Under the pieces are notes generated by a model. The model was not told the DNA's origin. It searched no databases and saw nothing but the letters and a program-made list of their open reading frames with translations. 64,000 bases of DNA from Ruegeria sp. HKCCD4315 (GTDB lineage Bacteria; Pseudomonadota; Alphaproteobacteria; Rhodobacterales; Rhodobacteraceae): NCBI RefSeq assembly GCF_013112245.1, contig NZ_WVRN01000001.1, forward strand, positions 3,537,501-3,601,500, given 5' to 3'. Both the position numbers and the translations under genes were made by a program. This document shows, one piece after another, positions 30,730-38,834 of this stretch (within the stretch, counting starts at the first letter, position 1; each line of letters starts with the position of its first letter).

Positions 30730-31556
30730 GCGGCCTGTGTTGTCTCGCTTGTTGAATAAGCACGGCGCTTTTCAACGATCAGACCCGCGATACGCAGGGT
30801 TGCGACACCGCGCATGATCATGCTGGCGGGCAGGAAAGCCCAAGCGCTCATCGTCCAGATCAGTGTCTGGGGATTGTTCAGAGATATAGGGGCGATCACG
30901 CTGCTCATCAGTTTGATGACGGCCGGAATGAGGAAGGGCAGCAGAATGCCGATACAGATGTTCAGGCGGCCATCTCGTTGCAGTCGGGTAACGACATCTC
31001 CGCCTATGGTGGGGTCAAACAGTGGAAGGTTCGTCCACACGTTGAAGGCCCCATTACCGGTTGGCCATCCACGAACTTTGACCGCATATGCAAAGCTGGC
31101 GATGGTCACCAGAGCCGCGACATAAGCTACGCCGGCTGTAACCCGGACCAGTTCGATCAGCGACTGGCTGGCATCCGCTGGCAGCATTAGCACGATCAAG
31201 CGCACCGGTGAATAAGGGAAGTCCACCACATTGGCGACCGCAACACCGACGCCATAAGCGAATGCTGTCAGTTCGGTTGGATCAAAAATGTTTTTGCAGA
31301 TCAGTGTAAGGAACGTGACCATCGACATCAGGCCAACAAACCGGAGTCGGTTTACCGGCGGCGCATCGCGGAATTCGATAAAGCTGGGAAAGGCCGAGTT
31401 ATACTCGGCGAACGTCAGTATGAACGCGAGGATCGCGAGGAAGACCAGAATCTCGGTCCCATTCGTCGATGATACAGGCAGGTACAACGCGGGAGTCAGC
31501 ACCATCAGTGCCACAAGTACTCCGCGTATCGCCGCCCCTGTTGTGCGTGCAATCAC
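30726..31556 (-). CDS. integral membrane protein of unknown function
   Basis: The 276-residue protein has five to six hydrophobic segments (about 8-27, 32-48, 72-90, 96-113, 138-156, 205-222, 232-248). I do not recognise the family. The loop from 160 to 195 is hydrophilic and rich in Gly and Asn. It is the first gene of a two-gene leftward unit with the secreted EEP-family protein, overlapping it by 4 nt, so the products may work together at the envelope. Confidence 0.65.
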   Translation of the reverse strand: MIARTTGAAIRGVLVALMVLTPALYLPVSSTNGTEILVFLAILAFILTFAEYNSAFPSFIEFRDAPPVNRLRFVGLMSMVTFLTLICKNIFDPTELTAFAYGVGVAVANVVDFPYSPVRLIVLMLPADASQSLIELVRVTAGVAYVAALVTIASFAYAVKVRGWPTGNGAFNVWTNLPLFDPTIGGDVVTRLQRDGRLNICIGILLPFLIPAVIKLMSSVIAPISLNNPQTLIWTMSAWAFLPASMIMRGVATLRIAGLIVEKRRAYSTSETTQAA

Positions 31557-31889
31557 ATTCCGAACCCTTTTTCAAACCAGACCAGCCGATCTTTGCCGAC
31601 TTGAATCCAACTTGTGCCCGTCTCCTCTCGTCTTTGCGACGGATGCCTCGTTAGCGCCAAGATGGACGATAAGCGGCATTTCGCTCAAGACAGGGTGCAG
31701 AAAACACGTGATTTCGGGCAAAAAGATGGCGCAACTGGTGCGGGATTGCATCAATTTGGACGCAAATCCGACGTGTATCTCAAAATGAGACCAAGATGTT
31801 GTGGTTGTTCAAAAATCAACCCCAAGAATGAGAAAGGGGCCGCCTAGGCGACCCCGTTAGGTTGAGTATCCACAGATTCGCCCCCAGAA
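31557..31889. other. intergenic region with a hairpin downstream of leuD
   Basis: No credible gene is present in this gap. It should hold the promoter of the leftward membrane-protein/EEP unit at its left end. At 31836-31855, GGGGCCGCC/GGCGACCCC forms a stem with one C-A mismatch and a TA turn. In the leftward direction it is followed by TTTCTC, so it probably terminates leuD transcription. Confidence 0.55.
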
Positions 31890-32495
31890 TCAGACCCAGG
31901 GACGGGCTTGACTGGCGTGATCTTCGAATTTGTCGATGTGGTGGTCTTTTTCCATTGTCAGGCCAATATCGTCCAGACCGTTCAGCAAGCAGTGCTTGCG
32001 GTGCGGGTCGATGTCGAATTCGATCACCACTCCGTCCGAAGTGGTGATCTGCTGATCTTCCAGATGAACGGTCATGCGGGCGTTTTCACCCTTGTGCGCG
32101 TCTTCCATCAGAATCGCGTGATGCTCTTCCTCGACCACGATGGGCAGGATGCCGTTCTTGAAGCAGTTGTTAAAGAAGATGTCGGCAAAGCTGGTCGAGA
32201 TCACAACCTTGATGCCGAAATCCTTGATCGCCCAGGGCGCGTGTTCGCGGGAAGAGCCGCAGCCGAAATTATCGCCAGCGACCAGAATCTCGGTCTGGCG
32301 ATAGGCGGGTTTGTTCAGAACGAAATCTTCGTTTTCGCCGCCATGATCATGGTAGCGCATTTCGTCAAACAGAACGACGCCCAGGCCGGACCGTTTGATG
32401 GTTTTCAGGTGCACTTTGGGAATGATCATATCCGTGTCGATATTGATCAATGGCATTGGGGCGGCCACCCCGTGGACTTTTTCAAACTTTTCCAT
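31890..32495 (-). CDS. leuD: 3-isopropylmalate dehydratase small subunit
   Basis: The 201-residue swivel subunit pairs with LeuC to isomerise isopropylmalate in leucine synthesis. Family motifs include [10 protein letters not shown] and [15 protein letters not shown]. The ATG at 32495 follows AGGAG at good spacing, so the GTG two codons upstream is not needed. It is separated from leuC by an HdeD-like gene, all on the same strand. Confidence 0.95.
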   Translation of the reverse strand: MEKFEKVHGVAAPMPLINIDTDMIIPKVHLKTIKRSGLGVVLFDEMRYHDHGGENEDFVLNKPAYRQTEILVAGDNFGCGSSREHAPWAIKDFGIKVVISTSFADIFFNNCFKNGILPIVVEEEHHAILMEDAHKGENARMTVHLEDQQITTSDGVVIEFDIDPHRKHCLLNGLDDIGLTMEKDHHIDKFEDHASQARPWV

Positions 32496-32537
32496 GTTCA
32501 CACTCCTGCGAGAGAGGGCCGCGCCCGTGTCCCGCGT

Positions 32538-33083
32538 TTAAGCTTCTTTTGTTTCGTCTTTGGGTGCGTTCTTGACGAAGAACGCCATGAAGACCAATCC
32601 GAACCCGTTGAACAGCATCTCGATGCCCAGGAAGATCCCCAGTATACTCAGCAATGCCTGTGGCTCCTGCCCGACATAGCTCCAGATGATACCGGCAAGG
32701 ATGATCGACAAGATGCCCGAGATCATCGTGGGCCAGAAAAACTGTGTTCCTTTCATCTGGAACGACAGAATGACCCGCGCGATGCCGCCTGCCATGAACA
32801 GGATCAGCATCACGGTCGCCAGCGTCAGCGTGCCTTGCAGCGGGTGATCCAGAAAGGACCAGCCCAGAAACAGCATGACTGCACCCATGATGAGCGACAG
32901 GATCTTGTTGCCGGTGCCTTCAACGGTGAAACCGCCGACAACCTGCAAGGCGCCCGAGATCAGAAGCAACGCTCCTGTCACGACCGTAACGGCCACAGAC
33001 GCCACAATTGGCGCGCCCAGCACAAAGATGCCGAACGCTATGGACAGAAGCCCCAGCAGGAGCCATTTGATCCAGTCACTCAT
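32538..33083 (-). CDS. HdeD/DUF308-family membrane protein
   Basis: The 181-residue protein has six predicted TM helices in three hairpins, each with the repeated G-x-x-x-hydrophobic pattern of the HdeD family (LLLGLLSIAFGIFVLG, LIMGAVMLFLGWSFL, MISGILSIILAGIIW). E. coli HdeD is linked to acid resistance; the role here is not known. It lies between leuC and leuD on the same strand, 37 and 42 bp from them, so it is probably cotranscribed with leucine genes without an obvious metabolic reason. Confidence 0.82.
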   Translation of the reverse strand: MSDWIKWLLLGLLSIAFGIFVLGAPIVASVAVTVVTGALLLISGALQVVGGFTVEGTGNKILSLIMGAVMLFLGWSFLDHPLQGTLTLATVMLILFMAGGIARVILSFQMKGTQFFWPTMISGILSIILAGIIWSYVGQEPQALLSILGIFLGIEMLFNGFGLVFMAFFVKNAPKDETKEA

Positions 33084-33120
33084 GTTTTCAATCCCTCAAA
33101 TATCTAGATATGAGGGCAGC

Positions 33121-34524
33121 TTACATCAATTCACGGACGTCTGTCAGCCGTCCTGTGATTGCCGCTGCGGCAGCCATCGCAGGGCTCAGCAGGTGGGTCC
33201 TACCACCACGGCCCTGGCGGCCTTCGAAGTTGCGGTTCGATGTCGCGGCACAGCGCTCGCCGGGTTGCAACTGGTCGGGGTTCATCGCCAGACACATCGA
33301 GCATCCGGCCAGACGCCATTCGAACCCGGCCTCTTTGAAGATTTCGGCCAGACCTTCTTCTTCGGCCTGCGCACGAACCAGACCCGAACCGGGCACGACC
33401 ATGGCGCGCATCCCGTCCTTGATCTTTTTACCTTTCAGAATCTCGGCCGCGGCGCGCAGGTCTTCGATGCGGCCATTGGTGCAGGACCCGATAAAGACGG
33501 TGTCGATTTCCACATCGCTCAGCTTTTGACCGGCTTCGAGACCCATGTATTCGATAGAACGGCGGGCCGCATCCACCTTGCCGCCTTCGAAGTCTTCGGG
33601 GTGAGGCACAGAGGCGGTAATCGGCAGCACATCCTCAGGGCTGGTGCCCCAAGTCACAACCGGAGCGATATCCTCGCCGCGCAGGGTGATGACCTTGTCG
33701 AAATGCGCGCCTTCATCGGTATAGAGCGTTTTCCACCAGTCCATCGCAGCTTCCCATTGTGCGCCTTTGGGGGCGTGCGGACGGCCTTTGACGTATTCGA
33801 ACGTGGTCTCATCCGGTGCGATCAGGCCAGCGCGGGCGCCGCCTTCGATGGCCATGTTGCAGACCGTCATACGGCCTTCCATCGACAGATCACGGATCGC
33901 TTCACCGCAATATTCGATGACATAGCCAGTACCACCTGCGGTTCCGGTCTCACCGATCACAGCCAGAGTGATGTCTTTGGCAGTCACGCCCGGCTGCAGT
34001 TTGCCGGTGATTTCCACCTTCATGTTCTTGGATTTTTTCTGGATCAGAGTCTGTGTGGCCAGAACATGTTCGACCTCGGACGTGCCGATACCGTGGGCCA
34101 GTGCGCCAAACGCACCGTGGGTCGCGGTGTGGCTGTCGCCGCACACAACGGTCATGCCGGGCAGGGTCCAGCCTTGCTCGGGGCCGACGATATGCACGAT
34201 GCCCTGACGGACGTCATTCACCGGGTAATAGTGAATGCCGAAATCCTTGGCGTTCTTGTCCAGTGCTTCGACCTGGATGCGCGATTCCGGGTTTTCGATC
34301 CCGTTCACGCGGTCCGGTGTGGTCGGAACGTTGTGATCCGGCACGGCAATGGTCTTTTCCGGTGCGCGTACCTTGCGGCCTGCCATGCGCAGCCCTTCAA
34401 AGGCTTGCGGGCTGGTTACTTCGTGCACCAGATGGCGGTCGATATAAAGCAGGCAGGTGCCATCATCGGCTTCGTGCGCGACATGGGCATCCCAGATCTT
34501 GTCATAGAGTGTTTTGGGGGACAT
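33121..34524 (-). CDS. leuC: 3-isopropylmalate dehydratase large subunit
   Basis: The 467-residue aconitase-family subunit carries the [4Fe-4S] ligands: one Cys in the FIGSCTNGR region and two in [13 protein letters not shown]. The N-terminus is [14 protein letters not shown] and [14 protein letters not shown] is intact. GAGAGGACAC precedes the ATG. It is the first gene of the leftward leuC-hdeD-leuD unit. The 252 bp upstream, shared with the divergent MscS gene, show no leucine-codon leader peptide. Confidence 0.96.
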   Translation of the reverse strand: MSPKTLYDKIWDAHVAHEADDGTCLLYIDRHLVHEVTSPQAFEGLRMAGRKVRAPEKTIAVPDHNVPTTPDRVNGIENPESRIQVEALDKNAKDFGIHYYPVNDVRQGIVHIVGPEQGWTLPGMTVVCGDSHTATHGAFGALAHGIGTSEVEHVLATQTLIQKKSKNMKVEITGKLQPGVTAKDITLAVIGETGTAGGTGYVIEYCGEAIRDLSMEGRMTVCNMAIEGGARAGLIAPDETTFEYVKGRPHAPKGAQWEAAMDWWKTLYTDEGAHFDKVITLRGEDIAPVVTWGTSPEDVLPITASVPHPEDFEGGKVDAARRSIEYMGLEAGQKLSDVEIDTVFIGSCTNGRIEDLRAAAEILKGKKIKDGMRAMVVPGSGLVRAQAEEEGLAEIFKEAGFEWRLAGCSMCLAMNPDQLQPGERCAATSNRNFEGRQGRGGRTHLLSPAMAAAAAITGRLTDVRELM

Positions 34525-34776
34525 GTGTCCTCTCCCGTATGTAATGAGAAATAGCTGGCGAGTTGGCTCAGGCGACAGATAGGCGGGCTAGAACCGTGCG
34601 GGCGGCCCCAAAGAACCGTTCACGCAGGCGCGTGCGGTCTTGCAGTTTCGGAGCTGGGGCCAAAGTGACTCTCATGCGCACCAGATATATCGGGCTTTGC
34701 CGTCAATCAAGGTTCAATCCGGTACCCGGCTGGCACTGGGCTTGCATCACCGGGCAACGCTGTTCAAGCTGGGTTT

Positions 34777-36129
34777 ATGAATCAAGACCTGTTCCCCAGC
34801 TCGCTGTCGGACCTCTATGACAACATGGTCGCGGGCTTTTTCGTGCAATTCGAAAATCTTGTCGAACTGATTGTGACGCCGGGCTGGCGGCAGCATCAGC
34901 TGGTCATCATCCTGGCGCTTTGGGCGTTGGCTTATGTCTTGAAGCTGGTGACCCAAACCCGGTGGGAGGCGTGGGCCCGCGCCCGCGAAGGATGGCCGAA
35001 GTGGCGGTTGCGGATGTTGGTGCAACTGATGCAGCGCCTGACGCTGGTCTATTTCGTCATTATGTCCTGGGCGCTGTATTTGCTGATGCAGCAGATCACG
35101 TGGCCATCGCGCAGTTATATCATCGGGGTTGTGGCGACTTTGGCGCTTGCGTGGCTGGCGATTGCGCTGGTGGCCCGTCTGGTGCGCAATCGGACCCTGC
35201 GGCGCATGTTCAAATGGGCGATGTGGGTCTATGCAACGCTTATTGCGCTGAATCTGACCGATGACGTGGCCGAGTTTCTGGACGGGGTGGCGATTTCCAT
35301 TGGCGATCTGCACATCTCGGCACTGGGGATACTCAAGGCAGTTCTGCTGATCGGCATCTTGCTGACACTGGCCCGTATCGGCACCCGTGCCGCCGAGCGC
35401 GGGTTGATGAGCAATGACGACATCACGCCATCGATGCAGGTGCTGCTGGCAAAGGGCATTCAGGTGCTGCTGTATGGGGCGGTCTTTATGGTCGCCATTC
35501 GCACGCTGGGATTTGACCTTACCGGTATCGCCCTGCTGTCCGGTGCAATCGGCGTGGGGATCGGGTTTGGTCTGCAAAAGGTGGTATCGAACCTGATTTC
35601 GGGGATCATCATCCTGATGGACCGGTCGATCAAACCCGGTGACGTGATCTCTCTGGGCGATACCTTCGGTTGGATCAATGCGCTGGGCGCGCGCTATGTC
35701 TCGGTCGTCACGCGGGACGGGCGCGAATACCTGATCCCGAACGAGGACCTGATTACCAATCAAGTGGTGAACTGGTCTCATTCCGACAAATTCGTGCGGC
35801 TGGATCTGGATTTTGGCACCAGCTATGACGACGACCCCCATCATGTGCGTGCGACAGCGATCAAAGCGGTCAAAGCGGTGACCCGGGTCCTCAGCGGAGG
35901 CTCGCACGAGCCGGTCTGTCACATCACCGGGTTCGGCGATAGCAGCGTGGACTACGTTCTAAGGTTCTGGATCAGCGACCCGACCAAGGGCCTGACCAAT
36001 ATCCGCGGCAATGTCTATCTTGCGCTATGGGACGCATTTAAGGATGAAGGCATCTCGATCCCCTTCCCGCAGCGCGAAGTTCGGTTGCTGCCGAACGGCG
36101 CAGAGCAGCAACAGATCGCCAAAGAGTGA
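34777..36129 (+). CDS. MscS-family mechanosensitive channel
   Basis: The 450-residue inner-membrane protein has about five TM helices. The last, near 250-280, is the pore helix and matches TM3 of MscS (GIALLSGAIGVGIGFGLQKVVSNLISG). A beta domain follows (GDVISLGDTFGWINALGARYVSVVTRDG, then YLIPNEDLITNQVVNWS) and a C-terminal alpha/beta domain. It belongs to the larger multi-TM MscS type rather than the minimal E. coli form. It would release solutes on hypo-osmotic shock. It is divergent from leuC. Confidence 0.92.
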   Translation: MNQDLFPSSLSDLYDNMVAGFFVQFENLVELIVTPGWRQHQLVIILALWALAYVLKLVTQTRWEAWARAREGWPKWRLRMLVQLMQRLTLVYFVIMSWALYLLMQQITWPSRSYIIGVVATLALAWLAIALVARLVRNRTLRRMFKWAMWVYATLIALNLTDDVAEFLDGVAISIGDLHISALGILKAVLLIGILLTLARIGTRAAERGLMSNDDITPSMQVLLAKGIQVLLYGAVFMVAIRTLGFDLTGIALLSGAIGVGIGFGLQKVVSNLISGIIILMDRSIKPGDVISLGDTFGWINALGARYVSVVTRDGREYLIPNEDLITNQVVNWSHSDKFVRLDLDFGTSYDDDPHHVRATAIKAVKAVTRVLSGGSHEPVCHITGFGDSSVDYVLRFWISDPTKGLTNIRGNVYLALWDAFKDEGISIPFPQREVRLLPNGAEQQQIAKE

Positions 36130-36195
36130 GCGAACGTGCGGGCACCTGTCTGGCCTTTCATTGAAATGTTGCAATCCCCTTGTTACCTTATTAGT

Positions 36196-36211
36196 ACCCC
36201 GGCGCCGGGGT
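36196..36211. promoter_or_regulatory. perfect GC palindrome upstream of rsfS
   Basis: ACCCCGGCGCCGGGGT is a 16-bp perfect palindrome followed by TTTCATGG. It lies after the MscS gene and 27 bp before the leader ORF of rsfS. It could be a short terminator for the upstream gene or part of an attenuator. Confidence 0.45.
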
Positions 36212-36237
36212 TTCATGGCGCGCAGCAAAGGAGGACT

Positions 36238-36294
36238 ATGTCCTGTCTCTACATACACAGGCGGGTTTGCCCGCCGATGAAGGGGTCAGTGTAA
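36238..36294 (+). CDS. possible 18-residue leader peptide coupled to rsfS
   Basis: A short frame encodes MSCLYIHRRVCPPMKGSV. Its ATG is preceded by AAAGGAGGACT, the strongest ribosome site in this part of the window, and its TAA overlaps the rsfS ATG (TAATG). A hairpin GCGGG-TTTG-CCCGC (36261-36274) lies inside it. This arrangement fits a translated leader that couples translation to rsfS. Expression is unproven, and the ribosome site could be accidental. Confidence 0.4.
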   Translation: MSCLYIHRRVCPPMKGSV

Positions 36295-36653
36295 TGGCCC
36301 ACTCTCAGTCAATCAGCGACAAGCTGCTTGAGCGTATCCTTTCCTCACTATCCGACGACAAGGCCGAAGACGTCGTGCAGATCAACCTGCAGGGAAAGTC
36401 TTCTGTCGCAGATCACATGGTGATCGCATCGGGCCGGTCGACCCGGCAGGTCTCGGCCATGGCGGAAAAACTGACGGATCGCATCAAGCAGGAATTCGGT
36501 TTCACCTCGAAGGTTGAAGGCAAGGATGCCGGCGACTGGGTGTTGATCGATACGGGCGACGTGATCGTCCATATCTTCCGCCCCGAAGTGCGTGAATTCT
36601 ATCAGCTGGAAAAGATGTGGCTGCCTCAGGGCGGCAGCGCCTCGGCGAACTGA
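36294..36653 (+). CDS. rsfS: ribosome silencing factor
   Basis: The 119-residue RsfS/Iojap protein binds uL14 on the 50S subunit and blocks subunit joining under starvation. Family blocks are seen: DKAEDVVQINLQGKSSVADHMVIASG and the late GDVIVHIFRPEVREFYQLEKMW. The ATG at 36294 also has AAGGGG 9 bp upstream. It is 44 bp from rlmH, the classic rsfS-rlmH pair of ribosome-related genes. Confidence 0.95.
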   Translation: MAHSQSISDKLLERILSSLSDDKAEDVVQINLQGKSSVADHMVIASGRSTRQVSAMAEKLTDRIKQEFGFTSKVEGKDAGDWVLIDTGDVIVHIFRPEVREFYQLEKMWLPQGGSASAN

Positions 36654-36697
36654 GGCGCCATCCCGGCCCGTATTGAGGGGCCGGAGGCGAGAGAGAT

Positions 36698-37168
36698 ATG
36701 CGTATCAGCATAGTTGCGGTCGGGCGAATGCGCGCCGGGCCCGAGAAGTCCCTGCTTGACGATTACCTGACCCGATTTGACCGGACCGGCCGCTCGCTGG
36801 GCCTTGGCCCCGCTCGTGTGATTGAGGTCGAAGACAAGAAAAATGCAGGCATGGGGGCCGAGGCAGCGCTGCTGCGCAAAGCGCTGCCCAAAGGCGCAGT
36901 GAACTGTACCTTGGACGAACGCGGACGGGTTATGTCCTCACCCGAATTTGCCAAGAAACTGGGCGGTTGGCGTGATGCCGGACGGCAGGATCTGGCATTG
37001 ATCATTGGCGGAGCGGACGGAATAGACCCTAATCTGCGGGCCGAGGCCGATTTTTCCATCTCATTTGGGTCAATGGTCTGGCCCCATATGCTGGTCCGTG
37101 TGATGCTGGCCGAGCAACTTTATCGGGCCGCAACCATTCTGTCGGGCGGCCCTTATCACCGGGTCTGA
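36698..37168 (+). CDS. rlmH: 23S rRNA pseudouridine-1915 N3-methyltransferase
   Basis: The 156-residue SPOUT methyltransferase begins MRISIVAVGRMRAGPE and contains LIIGGADGID (AdoMet knot), and the C-terminal MVWPHMLVRVMLAEQLYRA and GGPYHR signature. It modifies helix 69 of 23S on the assembled ribosome. GAGGCGAGAGAG precedes the ATG. It follows rsfS, and the next gene starts one base after its stop. Confidence 0.96.
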   Translation: MRISIVAVGRMRAGPEKSLLDDYLTRFDRTGRSLGLGPARVIEVEDKKNAGMGAEAALLRKALPKGAVNCTLDERGRVMSSPEFAKKLGGWRDAGRQDLALIIGGADGIDPNLRAEADFSISFGSMVWPHMLVRVMLAEQLYRAATILSGGPYHRV

Positions 37169-37169
37169 C

Positions 37170-37655
37170 ATGGAGCAGCTTCTGATCGTTTACCATTCGC
37201 GCACTGGTGGCGCCCGGCAAATGGCCGAAGCGGCAGCAGAGGCCGGGCGAGACGAAGCAGATGTTGTTCTGAAATTCGCGGATCAGGCGGGACCTGAGGA
37301 TTTGCTTGCCGCTGATGGCTATATCTTCTGCGCGCCTGAGAATTTGGCGGCGATTTCGGGTCTGATGAAAGAATTTTTCGACCGTAGTTACTATCCTGTC
37401 TTGGGTAAGCTCGAAGGTCGACCTTATGCGCAAATGGTCTGTGCAGGGTCCGGCGGTGAAAACGCCGCGCGCCAGACTGCGCGTATCGCGACCGGCTGGC
37501 GGTTGAAAGAGGTTCAGCCACCTTTGATCCTTTGCACATATGCACAAACGCCCGAAGCTATTTTGGCCGAAAAGACCATCCCTGAAGAACAGCTTGAGAA
37601 ATGCCGCGAGATCGGGGCCGCGATGGCTGCAGGCTTGGCCCTTGGTGTGTTCTGA
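37170..37655 (+). CDS. flavodoxin-fold protein / NAD(P)H-dependent reductase-like
   Basis: The 161-residue protein starts MEQLLIVYHSRTGGARQMAE, the FMN-phosphate loop of flavodoxin-like proteins (HSRTG). It also has IFCAPENLAAISGLMKEFFDR and CAGSGGENAARQ, the places that contact the isoalloxazine ring in this family. It probably binds FMN and acts in electron transfer or quinone/flavin reduction. It abuts rlmH and is likely in the same transcript. It is convergent with the small secreted protein gene. Confidence 0.78.
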   Translation: MEQLLIVYHSRTGGARQMAEAAAEAGRDEADVVLKFADQAGPEDLLAADGYIFCAPENLAAISGLMKEFFDRSYYPVLGKLEGRPYAQMVCAGSGGENAARQTARIATGWRLKEVQPPLILCTYAQTPEAILAEKTIPEEQLEKCREIGAAMAAGLALGVF

Positions 37656-37658
37656 ACT

Positions 37659-38006
37659 TCAGTTCAGGTCAATCACCGTTGTGTCTTCGGCCCAGCCGCC
37701 AACACTGTCACGGGCCTGAATCTGGACCTGTGCGATGCCTTCGGGTATTGCCACGCCGCTCAGCGAGCGGGTGAAGGGCTGCTCATCCACATGCGGATGA
37801 TGCAGGACACGCATCCCAAGTTCGTTCCCGTCCATGTCCAGCACACGCCAGCCATCGGCGTAGTCATCCCATCCGGTATCGGGATGACGGATCGTAACGT
37901 CGAAGCGCCATGTGTCGCCGCTGCGGGTGGCCGCGACTTTTTCGATCGTTGGGGGGTCGGCAAAAGCAGGGCTGGCCAGGAAGGCGCTGAGAATCACATA
38001 TCGCAT
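37659..38006 (-). CDS. small secreted protein of unknown function
   Basis: The 115-residue product has a short signal peptide (MRYVILSAFLASPAFA) and a mature beta-rich domain (DTWRFDVTIRHPDTGWDDYADGWRV). A second ATG at 38036 would add ten residues with two arginines and give a more typical signal; neither start has a clear ribosome site. I recognise no named family. It lies between the flavodoxin-like and DUF599 genes. It is probably periplasmic. Confidence 0.7.
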   Translation of the reverse strand: MRYVILSAFLASPAFADPPTIEKVAATRSGDTWRFDVTIRHPDTGWDDYADGWRVLDMDGNELGMRVLHHPHVDEQPFTRSLSGVAIPEGIAQVQIQARDSVGGWAEDTTVIDLN

Positions 38007-38041
38007 GGCGCGAATGTACGGGTTATCGCGGCGCATCGGGA

Positions 38042-38752
38042 TCACGTCTCTGTGTAAGGGGATTGGGATATCAGTATTGTTCGGGACTGCGAAGCAAACT
38101 CGCGTCGATACAAAACACCGAACGTGATTATGGTGCTCAGCATCAAAGCGATTGGCCCGAGGAACCATGCTAATGAGGCCAGCGCAAAATAGGTGGCGCG
38201 CAGGCCACGGTTAAAGCTGCGGGCGGCTGTGACGCAAATTTCGGCCGATTGGGCGGCGCGTGGGTACGCCTGCGGGTCTTCGGGATCGTTCGGGACCGAG
38301 GCCATCAACACAGCACAATAGCCAAACAAGCGATGCGCCCAGACATATTTCAGGAATGCGTTGGCCAGCAGAAGTACGACAACAAGTATCTTGATTTCCC
38401 ACACCAAAGCGGGCGCGCTGCCTATCGCGAGGTCACTGGCCACCCCGGCAAGTCGCTCGGTATTACCCAGCAGGGCCAGCCCGCCGCCGATGGCAATCAT
38501 AGTAGTGGATGCAAAAAACGTGCTGCCTTGACGCATGGCGGCTACAACCTGTGCATCAAACATGCGCGGCTGACGCGTCACCATCTCGCGCATCCAGTCG
38601 CGGCGGTAATTGTCCATCATTTGCGAGACAGATCGCCTCTGTGGCGACGGATGTTCGATCTTCCACCCTATCCACAGCCATGCGCCCAGCAGCAAGCCGA
38701 GGGCGGCGTAATCCAGAGGGGCAAACAAAGCGGCACGTTCGATCCAGGTCAT
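38042..38752 (-). CDS. DUF599-family membrane protein
   Basis: The 236-residue protein has four to five TM segments (about 10-27, 75-95, 105-130, 180-215). The sequence between TM1 and TM2 (RRDWMREMVTRQPRMFDAQVVAAM) and the late FNRGLRATYFALASLAWFLGP match my recollection of DUF599. Function is unknown. The ATG at 38752 was preferred; one at 38794 would lengthen it. It is divergent from glcD, with an AT-rich palindrome between them. Confidence 0.75.
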   Translation of the reverse strand: MTWIERAALFAPLDYAALGLLLGAWLWIGWKIEHPSPQRRSVSQMMDNYRRDWMREMVTRQPRMFDAQVVAAMRQGSTFFASTTMIAIGGGLALLGNTERLAGVASDLAIGSAPALVWEIKILVVVLLLANAFLKYVWAHRLFGYCAVLMASVPNDPEDPQAYPRAAQSAEICVTAARSFNRGLRATYFALASLAWFLGPIALMLSTIITFGVLYRREFASQSRTILISQSPYTET

Positions 38753-38798
38753 GGGCGTGACACTAAAACTGAACGGAAGAACTTGCCAGATCATGAAA

Positions 38799-38819
38799 TT
38801 GGTAATATTATTTTACCAA
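38799..38819. promoter_or_regulatory. palindromic operator-like site upstream of glcD
   Basis: TTGGTAA (38799-38805) and TTACCAA (38813-38819) form an inverted repeat in an AT-rich stretch 16 bp before the glcD ATG. The TGGT/ACCA half-sites recall those of FadR-subfamily GntR regulators such as GlcC/LldR-type, although the spacing is wider. It overlaps the likely core promoter. Confidence 0.45.
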
Positions 38820-38834
38820 ATTGGAGGACCAGCG

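Noticed and set aside
34568..34675. A 35-codon leftward frame between leuC and the MscS gene, considered as a leucine leader peptide.
   Set aside because: There is no ribosome site before its ATG, leucine codons are not clustered, and no attenuator hairpin with T run follows.
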